Source: UBA7803 sp041395905 (lineage in GTDB: Bacteria; Pseudomonadota; Gammaproteobacteria; Pseudomonadales; Azotimanducaceae). From it: DNA of 64,000 nt. Below the pieces are notes generated by a model that was not told the DNA's origin, did not search any database, and saw nothing but the letters and a program-made list of their open reading frames with translations. Made by a program: the position numbers and the translations under genes. This document shows positions 44,043 to 53,370 of this stretch, piece after piece (position 1 is the stretch's first letter; every line of letters begins with the position of its first letter). The stretch lies in assembly GCA_041395905.1 (NCBI GenBank), contig JAWKZP010000016.1:62001-126000 (forward strand), written 5' to 3'.

Positions 44043-46811
44043 TCACATCTCCCATTTGAAGTCCACCAGCGCGGTGACGCCGAGCGACTGCTCGATCACT
44101 TTCACGCCGTTCTGCTCGATTTCGACGGACTCGTCGAGCAGATTCTTGAGCCGCAGCTTCAGGGTGACGTTTTCTGTCGGAAAGTACTGGTAGACGAAGT
44201 CCAGCGAGTGGAACGGCTGCTCCATGGCATCGCCGATACCGTTGGTGCCGGCGAAGTAGACCCGCTCGCCGAAGGCGTTGTATGCCAGCGTGGCGCCATG
44301 CTTGCCGTTGGGCGAGTCGTAGCCGATCTGCACGTTGGTCACCCACTGCGACTGCTGGCTGAGACGCCGCTTGTCGTTGGTGATGTTGCCCACGCCCGGA
44401 CCGGGCGGAATCTCGATCTCCGAATCGCTCAGAGTGAAGTTGCCCGCCAGGTAGAAGGCGTCTATCCAGTTGCCGACCCAGTTGCTGGCGAAGCCGAGCC
44501 CCTTGAGCCACTCCACCTCGGTGCCGTAGACCCAGGCCGTTTCTCCGTTGACGAAACTGAACAGCACGTTGTCCTCGGTCGCACCGACCTCCACCGTCTC
44601 GATCGGGCTGTCGATGTCCTTGTAGAACAGCGACACCGTGAGGTTGTCGCCATTGTCCCAGTACCACTCGCCGCGGACGTCGTAGTTGGTCAGATCGGAC
44701 GGCGACAGGAACGCGTTGCCCCGCACGCGGGCCTCCGTGAGCGGGTCGATGTACTGCGACTGCGAGATCTCCCGCAGGTCCGGCCGCGCCACCGTCTGGC
44801 TGTAGGCGAAGCGGAGCTGGAACTCGTCTGACCAGAATCCGGGGTGGATGTAGGTCAGCGCCAGCGACGGATACCAGTCGTCGTCGTTGATGGCGGACTG
44901 GGCGATCTCCTCGGCGGTGAGGGGAATGCGCGGCGTGGCGTAGGCCAGCAGATCCACCGGCACCGACACCTGCTGGAAATTTTCCCAGCGGGCGCCGCCG
45001 CTCAGCCGCCAGGTGTCATTGAGCAGCAGGTCGAACTTGCCGTAGGCGCCTTCGACGATCTGACCGGCGAAGTAGCTCTCGGTGCCGAACCCGCCGACGC
45101 CCAGGCTGATGTTGATGCCGTAGTCGGGATCCAGCACGTTGGCATCCGAGAACACCTCGCTGGGCAGCCCGTTGTTGATCAGCAGGAAGTCTGCGGCGGT
45201 GCTGCCGATGCCGATCGAGGTCTGCGTGTAATCGCGACCTTTCCTGGCGTAGTCCCATCCGCCTGAGAGCTCGAGATCCCAGCCATCGCCGAACAGCGGC
45301 AGCGTCAGGTCGTAACCGTAGCTCTCGACGTCGTCCTTGAACTCGGAGAACCGGTACAGGCCCGTGGTCGTGCCGGGCCGCGCCAGGCTGTTGAGTATGT
45401 CTCCCGTGCCGGGATCCAGAGATTCGACGAAGCTGTAGCGGGCTTCATTGGGAATGTCGCTCTTGGCCTTCGCGTCCGAGTAGTACCAGCTGAAGCTGAG
45501 GTCGCGCAGCTTCTCGGCCCAGGACAGCCACTCCGGCAGCTTGTCGAGGGTCGCATCGCCGAGCTTGTGCTCGCCGAAGATCTGGTTCAGCTCCAGCTCA
45601 CGCTCCTCGAAGCGCACGTCGGAAAGGCGGCCCTGTGCCGGTGAGCTGGTGTCGCCACAGTCATTGAACTGACCCTGCAGACAGCTCACCGACGTCGCTG
45701 CCTCATCCTCGGTGTTGCGCAGGTACATGCTCACGGTACCGATCTCGTGATCTTCGGTGAAACGCGCGCCCAGGTTCAGCGAAGCGGTGAGATTCACTTC
45801 GTTGATGGTGCGTTCCGTCTTGGAGTAGTCGGTCTCGGGATTGACCACGCGACGGTTGACGCGGTCCTTGTTGCGCCACTGATTGTCGTACGCGCCCAGC
45901 GCCAGAAAGCCGACTTCGAGGTCATCGCCAAGGAACCAGCGATAGCCGCCGGTTATCTCGCCGCTCAAATCCGGATCGAGCGACTGCTTCTTCAGGTCGA
46001 TGTTGCGGTTGAGCCCCGTGGTGAGCTCGCGGTTGATCGCTTCCGCTTCCGCCAGCGTGTGGTACTGACCGTCGCGATTCAGAACCGTAAGGATGTTCTG
46101 CGGAGCGAAGCTGCCCTCGTAGGTGTCGATACCCTGCGCGATGTCGCGGCTGAGCTTGCGGGTGCCGTCGTCGGTACCCCAGTTGTCGTCGCTGCCGCCG
46201 TTGTAGGTAAAGCCGTTGTCACTGTCGAAATTGCGGCCCGACTTCACGGTGACGCTGAACACCGCATCTTCCGGCACCTTCTTGGTGCGGATGTTGACGT
46301 TGCCGCCACCGAAGGCAGCCGGCTGCTCGGGTGAGTAACCCTTCTGGACCTCCAGCGCGTCGATGATCTCCGCAGGAAAGATGTCCAGCGGCAGCACGTT
46401 GCGGGTAAGGTCCGGTGACGGCACGGATGCGCCGTTGAGCTGGGTGCTCGAATAGCGTTCCCCTAGGCCGCGCACGTACACGAACTTGTCGTCCACCAGC
46501 GTCAGACCGGGCACGCGGCGCAATGCGGCAGCAACGTCGCTGTCGCCGAGCCTCGAGATGCTCTCGGCATCGAGGAAGTCCATCGGTACGTCTGATTCGA
46601 TACGCTCGGAAAGCACGTCCGTGGCTGCGGCCCTGTAGCGGCCGATCACGACGACTTCCTCGATGGGCCCGGTGGCGACCGCCACCTCGGGTTTCGGTGC
46701 CGCGTCTGTGTCGGCTTCCTGAGCGTGTGCGAGAGGCTGGGCCAGCGCGGTCACTCCAAGCAGCAGAGGCAACCCCCAGCGTCCGGCGAAATTGCGATTG
46801 TGTTTCATCAT
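44043..46811 (-). CDS. TonB-dependent outer-membrane receptor (Pho-linked)
   Basis: A 922-residue receptor. Signal peptide (about residues 1-30, ending AHA-QE), TonB-box-like IEEVVVIGRYR, plug domain (about 55-190: VRGLGERYSSTQLNGA and FGGGNVNIRTKKVPE) and a barrel ending LGVTALVDFKWEM. The plug pattern with the ERYSS motif is typical of large receptors whose ligand is unknown. It is the second gene after a surface-type lipoprotein gene, with a 111-base gap carrying a hairpin. A predicted Pho box upstream of the lipoprotein suggests a phosphorus-containing ligand, an inference. Confidence 0.93.
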   Translation of the reverse strand: MMKHNRNFAGRWGLPLLLGVTALAQPLAHAQEADTDAAPKPEVAVATGPIEEVVVIGRYRAAATDVLSERIESDVPMDFLDAESISRLGDSDVAAALRRVPGLTLVDDKFVYVRGLGERYSSTQLNGASVPSPDLTRNVLPLDIFPAEIIDALEVQKGYSPEQPAAFGGGNVNIRTKKVPEDAVFSVTVKSGRNFDSDNGFTYNGGSDDNWGTDDGTRKLSRDIAQGIDTYEGSFAPQNILTVLNRDGQYHTLAEAEAINRELTTGLNRNIDLKKQSLDPDLSGEITGGYRWFLGDDLEVGFLALGAYDNQWRNKDRVNRRVVNPETDYSKTERTINEVNLTASLNLGARFTEDHEIGTVSMYLRNTEDEAATSVSCLQGQFNDCGDTSSPAQGRLSDVRFEERELELNQIFGEHKLGDATLDKLPEWLSWAEKLRDLSFSWYYSDAKAKSDIPNEARYSFVESLDPGTGDILNSLARPGTTTGLYRFSEFKDDVESYGYDLTLPLFGDGWDLELSGGWDYARKGRDYTQTSIGIGSTAADFLLINNGLPSEVFSDANVLDPDYGINISLGVGGFGTESYFAGQIVEGAYGKFDLLLNDTWRLSGGARWENFQQVSVPVDLLAYATPRIPLTAEEIAQSAINDDDWYPSLALTYIHPGFWSDEFQLRFAYSQTVARPDLREISQSQYIDPLTEARVRGNAFLSPSDLTNYDVRGEWYWDNGDNLTVSLFYKDIDSPIETVEVGATEDNVLFSFVNGETAWVYGTEVEWLKGLGFASNWVGNWIDAFYLAGNFTLSDSEIEIPPGPGVGNITNDKRRLSQQSQWVTNVQIGYDSPNGKHGATLAYNAFGERVYFAGTNGIGDAMEQPFHSLDFVYQYFPTENVTLKLRLKNLLDESVEIEQNGVKVIEQSLGVTALVDFKWEM

Positions 46812-46860
46812 TCGACCTGCGAATTGAGCGGCATTGGAAAATGCCCTTCCCCCTGAAAGA

Positions 46861-46882
46861 GCCCGGATGCGGCCATCCGGGC
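46861..46882 (-). other. Intercistronic hairpin
   Basis: GCCCGGATG and CATCCGGGC form a perfect 9-bp stem with a 4-base loop between the lipoprotein and TonB receptor genes. On the minus strand it is followed by TCTTTC, a weak T-run, so it could attenuate the downstream gene. Confidence 0.6.
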
Positions 46883-46922
46883 CCAGGTTCTGAACCGTGT
46901 TCGGTCCGCGGCCCCGGAATCC

Positions 46923-48518
46923 TTACGGGTTCGGGAACCAGAGGGTATCGAGACCGAATACCCAGTTGGCCGTCCAGTCGTCGGCCCGCGTCACCGCACC
47001 GATGTGATCGCCCTCGGGGGTAATCGTCAGCGGGTTGCCCAGGTCGTCGGCGAATGCGGTGGGCGTGTAGATGCCGTCGAGGATCTGCAGCGCACCGGAA
47101 TCGGAAGCAGCGATGATCACGTTGTTGGTGTTCTGCGCGTAGCCGCCGACGCCCGTATCCAGAACCCACTCCGCAACCGTGTCACCGTTCGCGAAGTTCG
47201 GATCGGCACAGGTCTCGTCCGGGTTGAACAGCCGGCAGCCCTTGGTCGGTTCCTGGCAGGCGATCAGCACGCTCTTGATGGACGACAGCGACGCAGCGTT
47301 GGTGTAGGTCTCGTCATCGTTCAGCTCGAGGCATTCGTTGCCGCTTCCGGACGGGCCGTTGAGCCTCGCGTAGCGGTCGGTGATGATGCTGTCGATCAGC
47401 TGCGAGGCGACGCCGCGCCGCAGCAGCGGGCCTTCGGAGTCGCCGTGGGTGCCGCCGTCCCAGCCGGAGATGATGCAGGTCATGTTGCGCACGGTCGGGT
47501 TGGTCTGAGGCAGCGCGTCGAACACGGTGCCCTGGTTGTCACCCTCGATGCAGCGGTTGCCGTCGGTTTCCCAGTGCACGACCAGCGCGTTATTCACGCC
47601 GCCTACCCAGCCATCGGAGTAGTCGATGGAGTCGTCGCGGGCGTACAGGGCCACCAGGTTGTTCACCACGACCGCGCCGCCGAAGAACTCGACACCGTCG
47701 TCATAGGTGCTGTACACCTCGATGTTGTTCACGGTGGTACCCGAGCCGATGGCGTTGAAGGTAATGCCGTTGATCTCGTCACCCGGTGCCGTCTCCGCGC
47801 CCGTGTGCTTGACCACCACGTATTCCAGCACGCCCGAGTTGTCGGCGTTGTCGTTGCCGCCGTAGTTGGCCGGAGCCCCCTCGGAAGGCTGGTCACAGGT
47901 GTCGTTCGCGCGTTGCGCATCGTCACACTTGTTGGTGATGCCGCGACCGTTGAGGATCACGCCACCCCAGAGCTGCACGTCGTTCGGCTGTGCCAGGTTG
48001 TTCACCGCGTCGCGCGTGGCGGTCAGGGTGATCGGAGCGGTCTGGGATCCGCGCGCGATGATCTGCGAACCACGGTTGACCATCAGGTAGGCGGTGTTGT
48101 CGATCCAGGCCAGCGTGCTGCCGGCCTCGATGGTCAGAGTCGCGGTCTGAGGTACGAACGCGGGGTTGGTGCCGTCGTCGTTCTCACCCACCACCAGACT
48201 GTTCTGGAAGATGTGCACGCCCGTGATGAACGGAATGGTGAGATCCACCACCAGTGGATTGTCCGCGCTGACGAAGGACGCGCCGTAGGTGCAGTTGGTG
48301 CCGTCGAAGGAGCCCTGGCGCAGCGTGTTCGTATCCGGGTCCGTGTAGTTGGCGCAGGGGTTGTTGCTGCCACCACCGGTGCTGGTGGAGTTGTCGTTTA
48401 CCACGGAGTTGTTGTCAGCCGAGATGTTGATGTCTCCGCCGCCACCGCATCCGGCGAGAAGGCCCACCGCGCAGGCCGCCGCAGCAACGAACCGCAGGCT
48501 GTCGTGCATGAAAGTCAT
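46923..48518 (-). CDS. Surface lipoprotein with beta-helix-like repeats
   Basis: A 531-residue lipoprotein. Lipobox LLAGC (about residues 20-24) precedes a GGGG linker and an Asn/Asp/Ser-rich tether, then a series of short beta strands such as VNNIEVYSTYDDGVEFFGG and VVNNLVALYARDDSIDYSDG, which look like a right-handed beta-helix. Such lipoproteins often partner TonB receptors as extracellular ligand-binding caps or enzymes. No catalytic motif was recognised. It is the first gene of the operon with the TonB receptor. A GGGGGATT site lies upstream of the ATG at 48518, and a Pho box further upstream. Confidence 0.86.
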   Translation of the reverse strand: MTFMHDSLRFVAAAACAVGLLAGCGGGGDINISADNNSVVNDNSTSTGGGSNNPCANYTDPDTNTLRQGSFDGTNCTYGASFVSADNPLVVDLTIPFITGVHIFQNSLVVGENDDGTNPAFVPQTATLTIEAGSTLAWIDNTAYLMVNRGSQIIARGSQTAPITLTATRDAVNNLAQPNDVQLWGGVILNGRGITNKCDDAQRANDTCDQPSEGAPANYGGNDNADNSGVLEYVVVKHTGAETAPGDEINGITFNAIGSGTTVNNIEVYSTYDDGVEFFGGAVVVNNLVALYARDDSIDYSDGWVGGVNNALVVHWETDGNRCIEGDNQGTVFDALPQTNPTVRNMTCIISGWDGGTHGDSEGPLLRRGVASQLIDSIITDRYARLNGPSGSGNECLELNDDETYTNAASLSSIKSVLIACQEPTKGCRLFNPDETCADPNFANGDTVAEWVLDTGVGGYAQNTNNVIIAASDSGALQILDGIYTPTAFADDLGNPLTITPEGDHIGAVTRADDWTANWVFGLDTLWFPNP

Positions 48519-48925
48519 TGTCAGGAATCCCCCATCGAGGTTGCGTTAGTAATGGCCGAGTACAGGCCCAGTCCCAGCGGCCGCGAACGCTATCAACGGT
48601 CGGTGTCAGTTTCGTGACGCTGACATGACAGAACGATGAACGCTCGCGGGGCCGTCGTTTCCTGCTGCGGCTGCGGCTGGCCAGCACCTGCCCCTGCCGA
48701 GCTTCGAGCGCGGGAATCTAGCAGCGGAATGTGTCAGTCAGGTGTATGTCTGGCGTGGGCCGGAGAAAGCACCGAAGCGGCACGAGCGGGTGACGTCGGC
48801 GTATCCCAGAGGAGGCGGCGCGGGCGGCAGGCTCGCCGGATTCCCGCCCGGTTAATGAAACCATAACAATGCCCGCGTAGCGTGCGGCGTTCGACGACGC
48901 CGGAAACAGCCGCCTGCAGGCCACC
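48519..48925. other. Non-coding 407 bases between divergent genes
   Basis: Apart from the Pho box near its left end, no gene or RNA was recognised between the lipoprotein and helix-turn-helix protein genes. A purine-rich AGAGGAGGCGGCG stretch near 48820 has no start codon at a suitable distance. Confidence 0.7.
48603..48631 (-). promoter_or_regulatory. Predicted Pho box (three PhoB half-sites)
   Basis: On the minus strand three 7-mers occur with an exact 11-base period: CTGTCAT, GCGTCAC and CTGACAC, spaced by GTCA and GAAA. The consensus PhoB site is CTGTCAT plus 4 bases plus CTGTCAC. The element lies about 85 to 113 bases upstream of the lipoprotein start, with GATAGC as a possible -10 downstream. 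It predicts induction on phosphate starvation; PhoB itself is not in the window. Confidence 0.65.
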
Positions 48926-49312
48926 ATGGGCTATCGGGAATTGATCAAGAAGTACATCCGCCACCTGGAGCTGGTAGCTGGTGACAACTTCATCGAGCTG
49001 CCCAGCAACGAGCCGGTGCTGAGCAAGCGCGAGCTGGGGGAATTGAAGACGCTCGCCGCGGAAGTCGGCAGAGACGCCTATCAGGGCCACGAAGTGGACC
49101 GCGTCGGCAACTACAACTACCGCCTGCGCATCCTGATGAACCGGTACGCCCTGAGCGCCGACGACGTTGCCGAGCTTTGCGGGGTGGAAGCCACGCTGGT
49201 GCGCCGCTGGCGCACCAGCCCGGCGTCACAACGCTACCGCAGCATGAGCGAATCCGAGTTCACCCACTTCGAGCGTACATTGACGCGCTGGCTCGAGTCG
49301 GGAGCCGCCTGA
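48926..49312 (+). CDS. Small helix-turn-helix-like protein
   Basis: A 128-residue soluble, mainly helical protein. LSADDVAELCGVEATLVRRWR (split, about residues 77-97) has the pattern of a helix-turn-helix with a recognition helix, as in phage- or XRE-like regulators, though the surroundings do not match a known family. The N-terminus (MGYRELIKKYIRHLELVAGDNF) is an amphipathic helix. There is only a weak ribosome site. Possible DNA-binding regulator; targets unknown. Confidence 0.75.
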   Translation: MGYRELIKKYIRHLELVAGDNFIELPSNEPVLSKRELGELKTLAAEVGRDAYQGHEVDRVGNYNYRLRILMNRYALSADDVAELCGVEATLVRRWRTSPASQRYRSMSESEFTHFERTLTRWLESGAA

Positions 49313-49413
49313 GAACCGATGAGCTGCGCGCTGATCACACGCCCCGCGACCGGAGCAGCGGCCGCGGGCATGGGCGGCGGACCGACGGCCGCCCGGCGCG
49401 TAGCCTGGTAGAA

Positions 49414-49758
49414 CTACTCGCTTTCCGGCAGACGGGCCGCTGCTTCCTTCATGGCATCATCCATGGCGGCCTTGGCATCCTCGGCCGTCTCCTTCGCCTT
49501 GTCCGTCGCGTCACCGGCAGCTTCCTTCACGGCATCTGCGGCTTCGCTGGCGGTCTGCTTGGCACTGTCAGCCATGTCCGAAGCGGCTTCCTTGGCTGCG
49601 CCCATGGCGTCCTGTGCGGTTTTGCCCATATCGGTGATGGCACCCTGAGCGGTCCCCTCGGCCTCTTTCGCTGCTTTTTCGGCATCACCCGAAGATCCAC
49701 TCTGGCCACAGGCGGCGAGACCCAGCGTGACCAGCAGCAGCAGTACGTAGCGCGACAT
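49414..49758 (-). CDS. Small Ala/Lys-rich repeat lipoprotein (LEA-like)
   Basis: A 114-residue lipoprotein. Lipobox LGLAAC (about residues 12-17) is followed by a low-complexity amphipathic helix built of about 11-residue units with Ala, Lys, Asp and Glu, such as SAKQTASEAADAVKEAAGD and KAKETAEDAKAAM. This resembles group 3 LEA or apolipoprotein-like helices. It may protect the envelope under desiccation or osmotic stress, or act as a membrane-bound spacer; both are guesses. A TAGGAGTCT-type site precedes the ATG. Confidence 0.82.
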   Translation of the reverse strand: MSRYVLLLLVTLGLAACGQSGSSGDAEKAAKEAEGTAQGAITDMGKTAQDAMGAAKEAASDMADSAKQTASEAADAVKEAAGDATDKAKETAEDAKAAMDDAMKEAAARLPESE

Positions 49759-49944
49759 AACAGACTCCTATCAGTTTCGAACACGTGCCCCGGCGAGGTG
49801 TCCCGGCGAGGCGCTCGTGCAGGATACCCAATTCGATCCCCCACAGACACCCGCCCATCCCGAGCGCGCAGCGCGCCTCCAGCATCCCGGCGAGGCAACC
49901 GCGCGGCACCGCCATGTTAAGCTCTGCCGAACGAGGAGGCGTTC

Positions 49945-50799
49945 ATGAAGACCGAGATTCTCATCCGCGACCTGTGTTTCGGCGAAGGACCCCGCTGGCA
50001 CGATGGCACGCTGTGGCTGTCGGACATGCACGATCACAAAGTGCTGCGCCTGCGTACCGACGCGGCAGGACACGCGTCCGCGGAAACCATCGTCGAAGTG
50101 GATCACTGGCCGTCCGGGCTCGGCTGGTTGCCCGATGGCGATCTGCTGATCGTGTCCATGACCGACCGCCGCCTGCTGCGCTGGGACGGCACGCGGCTGG
50201 CCGAGCATTCGGATCTCAGCGCGCTGGCCAGCTTTCACTGCAACGACATGGTGGTCGACGCCAGCGGCCGCGCCTACGTCGGCAACTTCGGCTTCGACCT
50301 GCATGCCGCGAAAAAGCCGAAGCCGGCTGAGCTCATCTGCGTCGAGCCGGACGGCGCTGCGCGTATCGTAGCCCGCGACATGATGTTTCCCAACGGCGCC
50401 GTGATCACCCCCGACGGCCGCACGCTGATCGTGGGCGAATCCTGGGCGTCGCGACTCACCGCTTTCGACATCGCTGATACCGGCGATCTCGGCAATCGCC
50501 GGGTGTGGGCCGAGCAACCCGACGGCGCCCTGCCCGACGGAATCTGCCTCGACGAGGCAGGCGGCATCTGGCTGGCGTCGCCCACCACCAACGAGTGCCT
50601 GCGCCAGGAACAGGGCGGGCGCATCACCCACCGGGTGTCGCTCGACCGGGGCGCCTTCGCCTGCATGCTCGGCGGGCCGGACGGCCGCACGCTGCATATC
50701 CTGACCGCAGCCACGTCGGACCCCGAAGACTGCCGCGCGCAGCGTTCCGGGCAGGTGGTGGTCTGCGAAGCGCCCTACGCGCACGCCGGCGCGCCCTGA
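49945..50799 (+). CDS. SMP-30/gluconolactonase-family protein
   Basis: A 284-residue six-bladed beta-propeller of the SMP-30/LRE family. FGEGPRWHDGTLWLSDMHDHKV (split, about residues 11-32) provides the first metal ligand Glu, and HCNDMVVDASGRAYVGNF (about 93-110) and LPDGICLDEAGGIWLA (about 193-208) give the conserved Asn and Asp ligands. These calcium-dependent enzymes hydrolyse sugar lactones. No signal peptide. A GGAGG site lies 6 bases upstream of the ATG. It is followed 113 bases later by an acyl-CoA dehydrogenase gene. Confidence 0.9.
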   Translation: MKTEILIRDLCFGEGPRWHDGTLWLSDMHDHKVLRLRTDAAGHASAETIVEVDHWPSGLGWLPDGDLLIVSMTDRRLLRWDGTRLAEHSDLSALASFHCNDMVVDASGRAYVGNFGFDLHAAKKPKPAELICVEPDGAARIVARDMMFPNGAVITPDGRTLIVGESWASRLTAFDIADTGDLGNRRVWAEQPDGALPDGICLDEAGGIWLASPTTNECLRQEQGGRITHRVSLDRGAFACMLGGPDGRTLHILTAATSDPEDCRAQRSGQVVVCEAPYAHAGAP

Positions 50800-50912
50800 G
50801 CCATCGCATCCGAACGGCGCCGCGCATCACCCGGCGCCCATCGTCGCGCGAGCTGCATCTGCGCTCAGCGGGAACGTTTCCAGCAACGCAGCAACCGAGG
50901 AGACCACAGACC

Positions 50913-52067
50913 ATGCTGCACGAAAACTATCAGTCGCCCTGGCTCAACGACGAGCTACGCATCCTGCAGGACGCTGCCCGCAAGTTCTTCCAACAGGAAT
51001 TCGCGCCGCACAACGAGCAGTGGATCGCCCAGGGTAAGGTCGACCGGGAAGCCTGGCTCAAGGCAGGGGAAGCGGGCCTGCTGTGCGCGGCGATACCGGC
51101 CGAGTACGGTGGCGCCGGCGGCGACTACCGCCACGAGACGGTGATCATGGAGGAAATGCACCGGGCCGGCGTCGGCGGCTTCGGCAACCAGGTGCACAGC
51201 ACCATCGTCGCCCCCTACTTTCTCCACTACGGCTCCGAGCAGCAGCGGCAGAAGTGGCTGCCGAAGATGGCCACCGGCGAGTGCGTGGGCGCCATCGCGA
51301 TGACCGAACCCAATACCGGGTCGGACCTGCAGGCCGTGCGCACCACGGCGGTACGCGAAGGTGACGAGTACGTGATCAACGGCTCGAAGACCTACATCAC
51401 CAACGGGCAGCACGCCAACCTCATCATCGTCGTCGCCAAGACCGATCCCTCCAGGGGCGCGAAAGGCATTTCGCTGATCGCGGTGGAAACCGAGGGCAAC
51501 CCAGGGTTCAAACGCGGCCGCAATCTGAAGAAGCTGGGGCAGAAATCCGCCGATACCTCGGAGCTGTTCTTCGAGGACTGCAAGGTGCCTGTAAGCAACC
51601 GGCTCGGCGAGGAAGGCCAGGGCTTCGTCCAACTCATGCAGCAGCTGCCTCAGGAGCGGCTCAACATCGCCCAGGCGGCGGTTGTCTCCATGGAGCGTGC
51701 CATCGAGGTCACGCTCGACTTCGTGCGCGAGCGCAAAGCGTTCGGCCAGCGGGTGCTGGACTTCCAGAACTCGAAGTTCAAGCTTGCAGAATGCAAGACC
51801 GAGGCGCTCATTGCCCGTACCTTCGTCGATCAGTGCGTGCTCTGGCTGCTCGAGGGCCGGCTCGACGCCAGCACGGCGTCGATGGCCAAGTACTGGTGCA
51901 CCGACACGCAGTGCCGGATCATCGACGAGTGCCTGCAGCTGCACGGCGGGGCCGGCTACATGGACGAGTACGAGATCTCCCGCATGTACGCGGATGCGCG
52001 CGTGCAGAAGATCTACGGTGGAACCAACGAGATCATGAAGGAGCTCATCGGCCGGACGCTGGGCTGA
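50913..52067 (+). CDS. Acyl-CoA dehydrogenase
   Basis: A 384-residue medium-size acyl-CoA dehydrogenase. The FAD/substrate signatures are AIAMTEPNTGSDLQAV (about residues 128-143) and the C-terminal LQLHGGAGYMDEYEISRMYADARVQKIYGGTNEIMKELI (split), in which Glu of IYGGTNEIMK is the likely catalytic base as in short/branched-chain enzymes. It introduces a 2,3 double bond into an acyl-CoA and passes electrons to ETF. The ATG at 50913 follows GAGGAGACC; the longer frame from 50505 overlaps the SMP-30 gene and is not coding. Confidence 0.95.
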   Translation: MLHENYQSPWLNDELRILQDAARKFFQQEFAPHNEQWIAQGKVDREAWLKAGEAGLLCAAIPAEYGGAGGDYRHETVIMEEMHRAGVGGFGNQVHSTIVAPYFLHYGSEQQRQKWLPKMATGECVGAIAMTEPNTGSDLQAVRTTAVREGDEYVINGSKTYITNGQHANLIIVVAKTDPSRGAKGISLIAVETEGNPGFKRGRNLKKLGQKSADTSELFFEDCKVPVSNRLGEEGQGFVQLMQQLPQERLNIAQAAVVSMERAIEVTLDFVRERKAFGQRVLDFQNSKFKLAECKTEALIARTFVDQCVLWLLEGRLDASTASMAKYWCTDTQCRIIDECLQLHGGAGYMDEYEISRMYADARVQKIYGGTNEIMKELIGRTLG

Positions 52068-52089
52068 ACCGGCAGAGGGCGCGGGCCGG

Positions 52090-53370
52090 ATGCTGAACTA
52101 CTGGCGATTCTACTGGCCACTGGCGCTGACCGGCCTCGCCATGGTGCTGTCGGTGCAGTTTCAGAACGCCGCGCTCGCGCGCTACCCCGAAGCGGTCCGG
52201 GAGCTGGCGGTGTTTGCGCTCGCCTACAGCACGTTCGGCTTCTTCCGCGCCTGCCTCAACTTCGTCTCGCAGCTGTCCAACGTCTATGCGCGCAGCCCCA
52301 CCGGCACCCGGCGCACGTTTCGATTCGTCATCGCCGCGAGCCTGGTGATCGTGACGCCTCTGGTCGTGCTCGGCCACACGGATGCGGGCGAGACGGCGCT
52401 GCGTCGGCTGTATGACATCGACGCCTCTCTGGCCGCCCAGATCCGTGCCTACCTCGTGTACCTGGCACCGCTGGTACCCATCAGCGCGTTGCGCTTCTTC
52501 TACACGGGATTGCTGATTCAGGCGCGCCTGACCGGCTGGGTGACCTCGCTCAACGTACTGTTCCTGTCCAGCGTGATCGTCGGCCTCATGGTGGGCTTCG
52601 CCATGGGATTCCAGCCGGTGACGGTGATGGTGGGCGCCGAGGGTCTGGCCGGCGTGATCCATCTGGCGGCGACACTGTACGTGAAGCGAGTTCGCTACCG
52701 CCCGCCGGAACGCCCTGAACACGAGCAGCTGAGCTACCGGGAGCTGACGGCGTTCTTCGTGCCGGTATCCACCACGGGTGTCATGTTCGCGCTCAGCCGG
52801 CCGGTGCTCTACGCCTTCGTGAGCCGGACGCCGGGCGGTATCCTGGCCATCGCGGCCATGCGCGTGGCGTTCGATTTTTCCATGCTGTTTCAGCAGGCGG
52901 CCAATCAGTTCCGTCATTTCTTCGTCACGTTCGGGCTCGACGACCTGCCGGGCAAGCGCCGCTTCATGGCGCTGATCTGCGCCGGCATCACCGGCATCAT
53001 GCTGCTGTTCGCGGTGACGCCGTTGTCGAACCTGATCTGGCGCGACGTCATGCGCATCCCTGACGACGTTCGCGCGCTGTCGGTGCAGGTGATCCTGGTG
53101 ATGTGCCTGATGCCCGCGGTCATCATCTTCCGCAACTACTTTCACGGCCGGCTGATGGTGGAGCGCCGAACCGCGGGCATGGCCGCCGGCGGCATTCTGC
53201 GGGTGGTATCGATCTATGCCGCGTCTCAGGCGCTGTTCAGCCTGGGCTGGCTGAACCACATCACGGCCTCGCTGGTGCTGATTCTGGGTTTCGTGGTCGA
53301 GGCGGTGGTGGTAGTGCGGGCTGCGGCGCGCCCGGCACCGGTCAGCCGAACGGCCATACCTGACGGCTGA
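52090..53370 (+). CDS. MOP-superfamily membrane transporter, ANK-like
   Basis: A 426-residue integral membrane protein with about 12 helices. The N-terminal FYWPLALTGLAMVLSVQFQNAALARY and later LAYSTFGFFRACLNFVSQLSN (split) resemble MATE/Wzx-type transporters and, more specifically, the ankylosis (ANKH-like) branch; no MATE-specific signature is evident. It could export small organic anions or lipids. The C-terminal ~29 bases overlap the convergent SirB2-like gene. The start ATG 52090 follows GGCGCGGGCCGG, a weak site. Exact function unknown. Confidence 0.8.
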   Translation: MLNYWRFYWPLALTGLAMVLSVQFQNAALARYPEAVRELAVFALAYSTFGFFRACLNFVSQLSNVYARSPTGTRRTFRFVIAASLVIVTPLVVLGHTDAGETALRRLYDIDASLAAQIRAYLVYLAPLVPISALRFFYTGLLIQARLTGWVTSLNVLFLSSVIVGLMVGFAMGFQPVTVMVGAEGLAGVIHLAATLYVKRVRYRPPERPEHEQLSYRELTAFFVPVSTTGVMFALSRPVLYAFVSRTPGGILAIAAMRVAFDFSMLFQQAANQFRHFFVTFGLDDLPGKRRFMALICAGITGIMLLFAVTPLSNLIWRDVMRIPDDVRALSVQVILVMCLMPAVIIFRNYFHGRLMVERRTAGMAAGGILRVVSIYAASQALFSLGWLNHITASLVLILGFVVEAVVVVRAAARPAPVSRTAIPDG

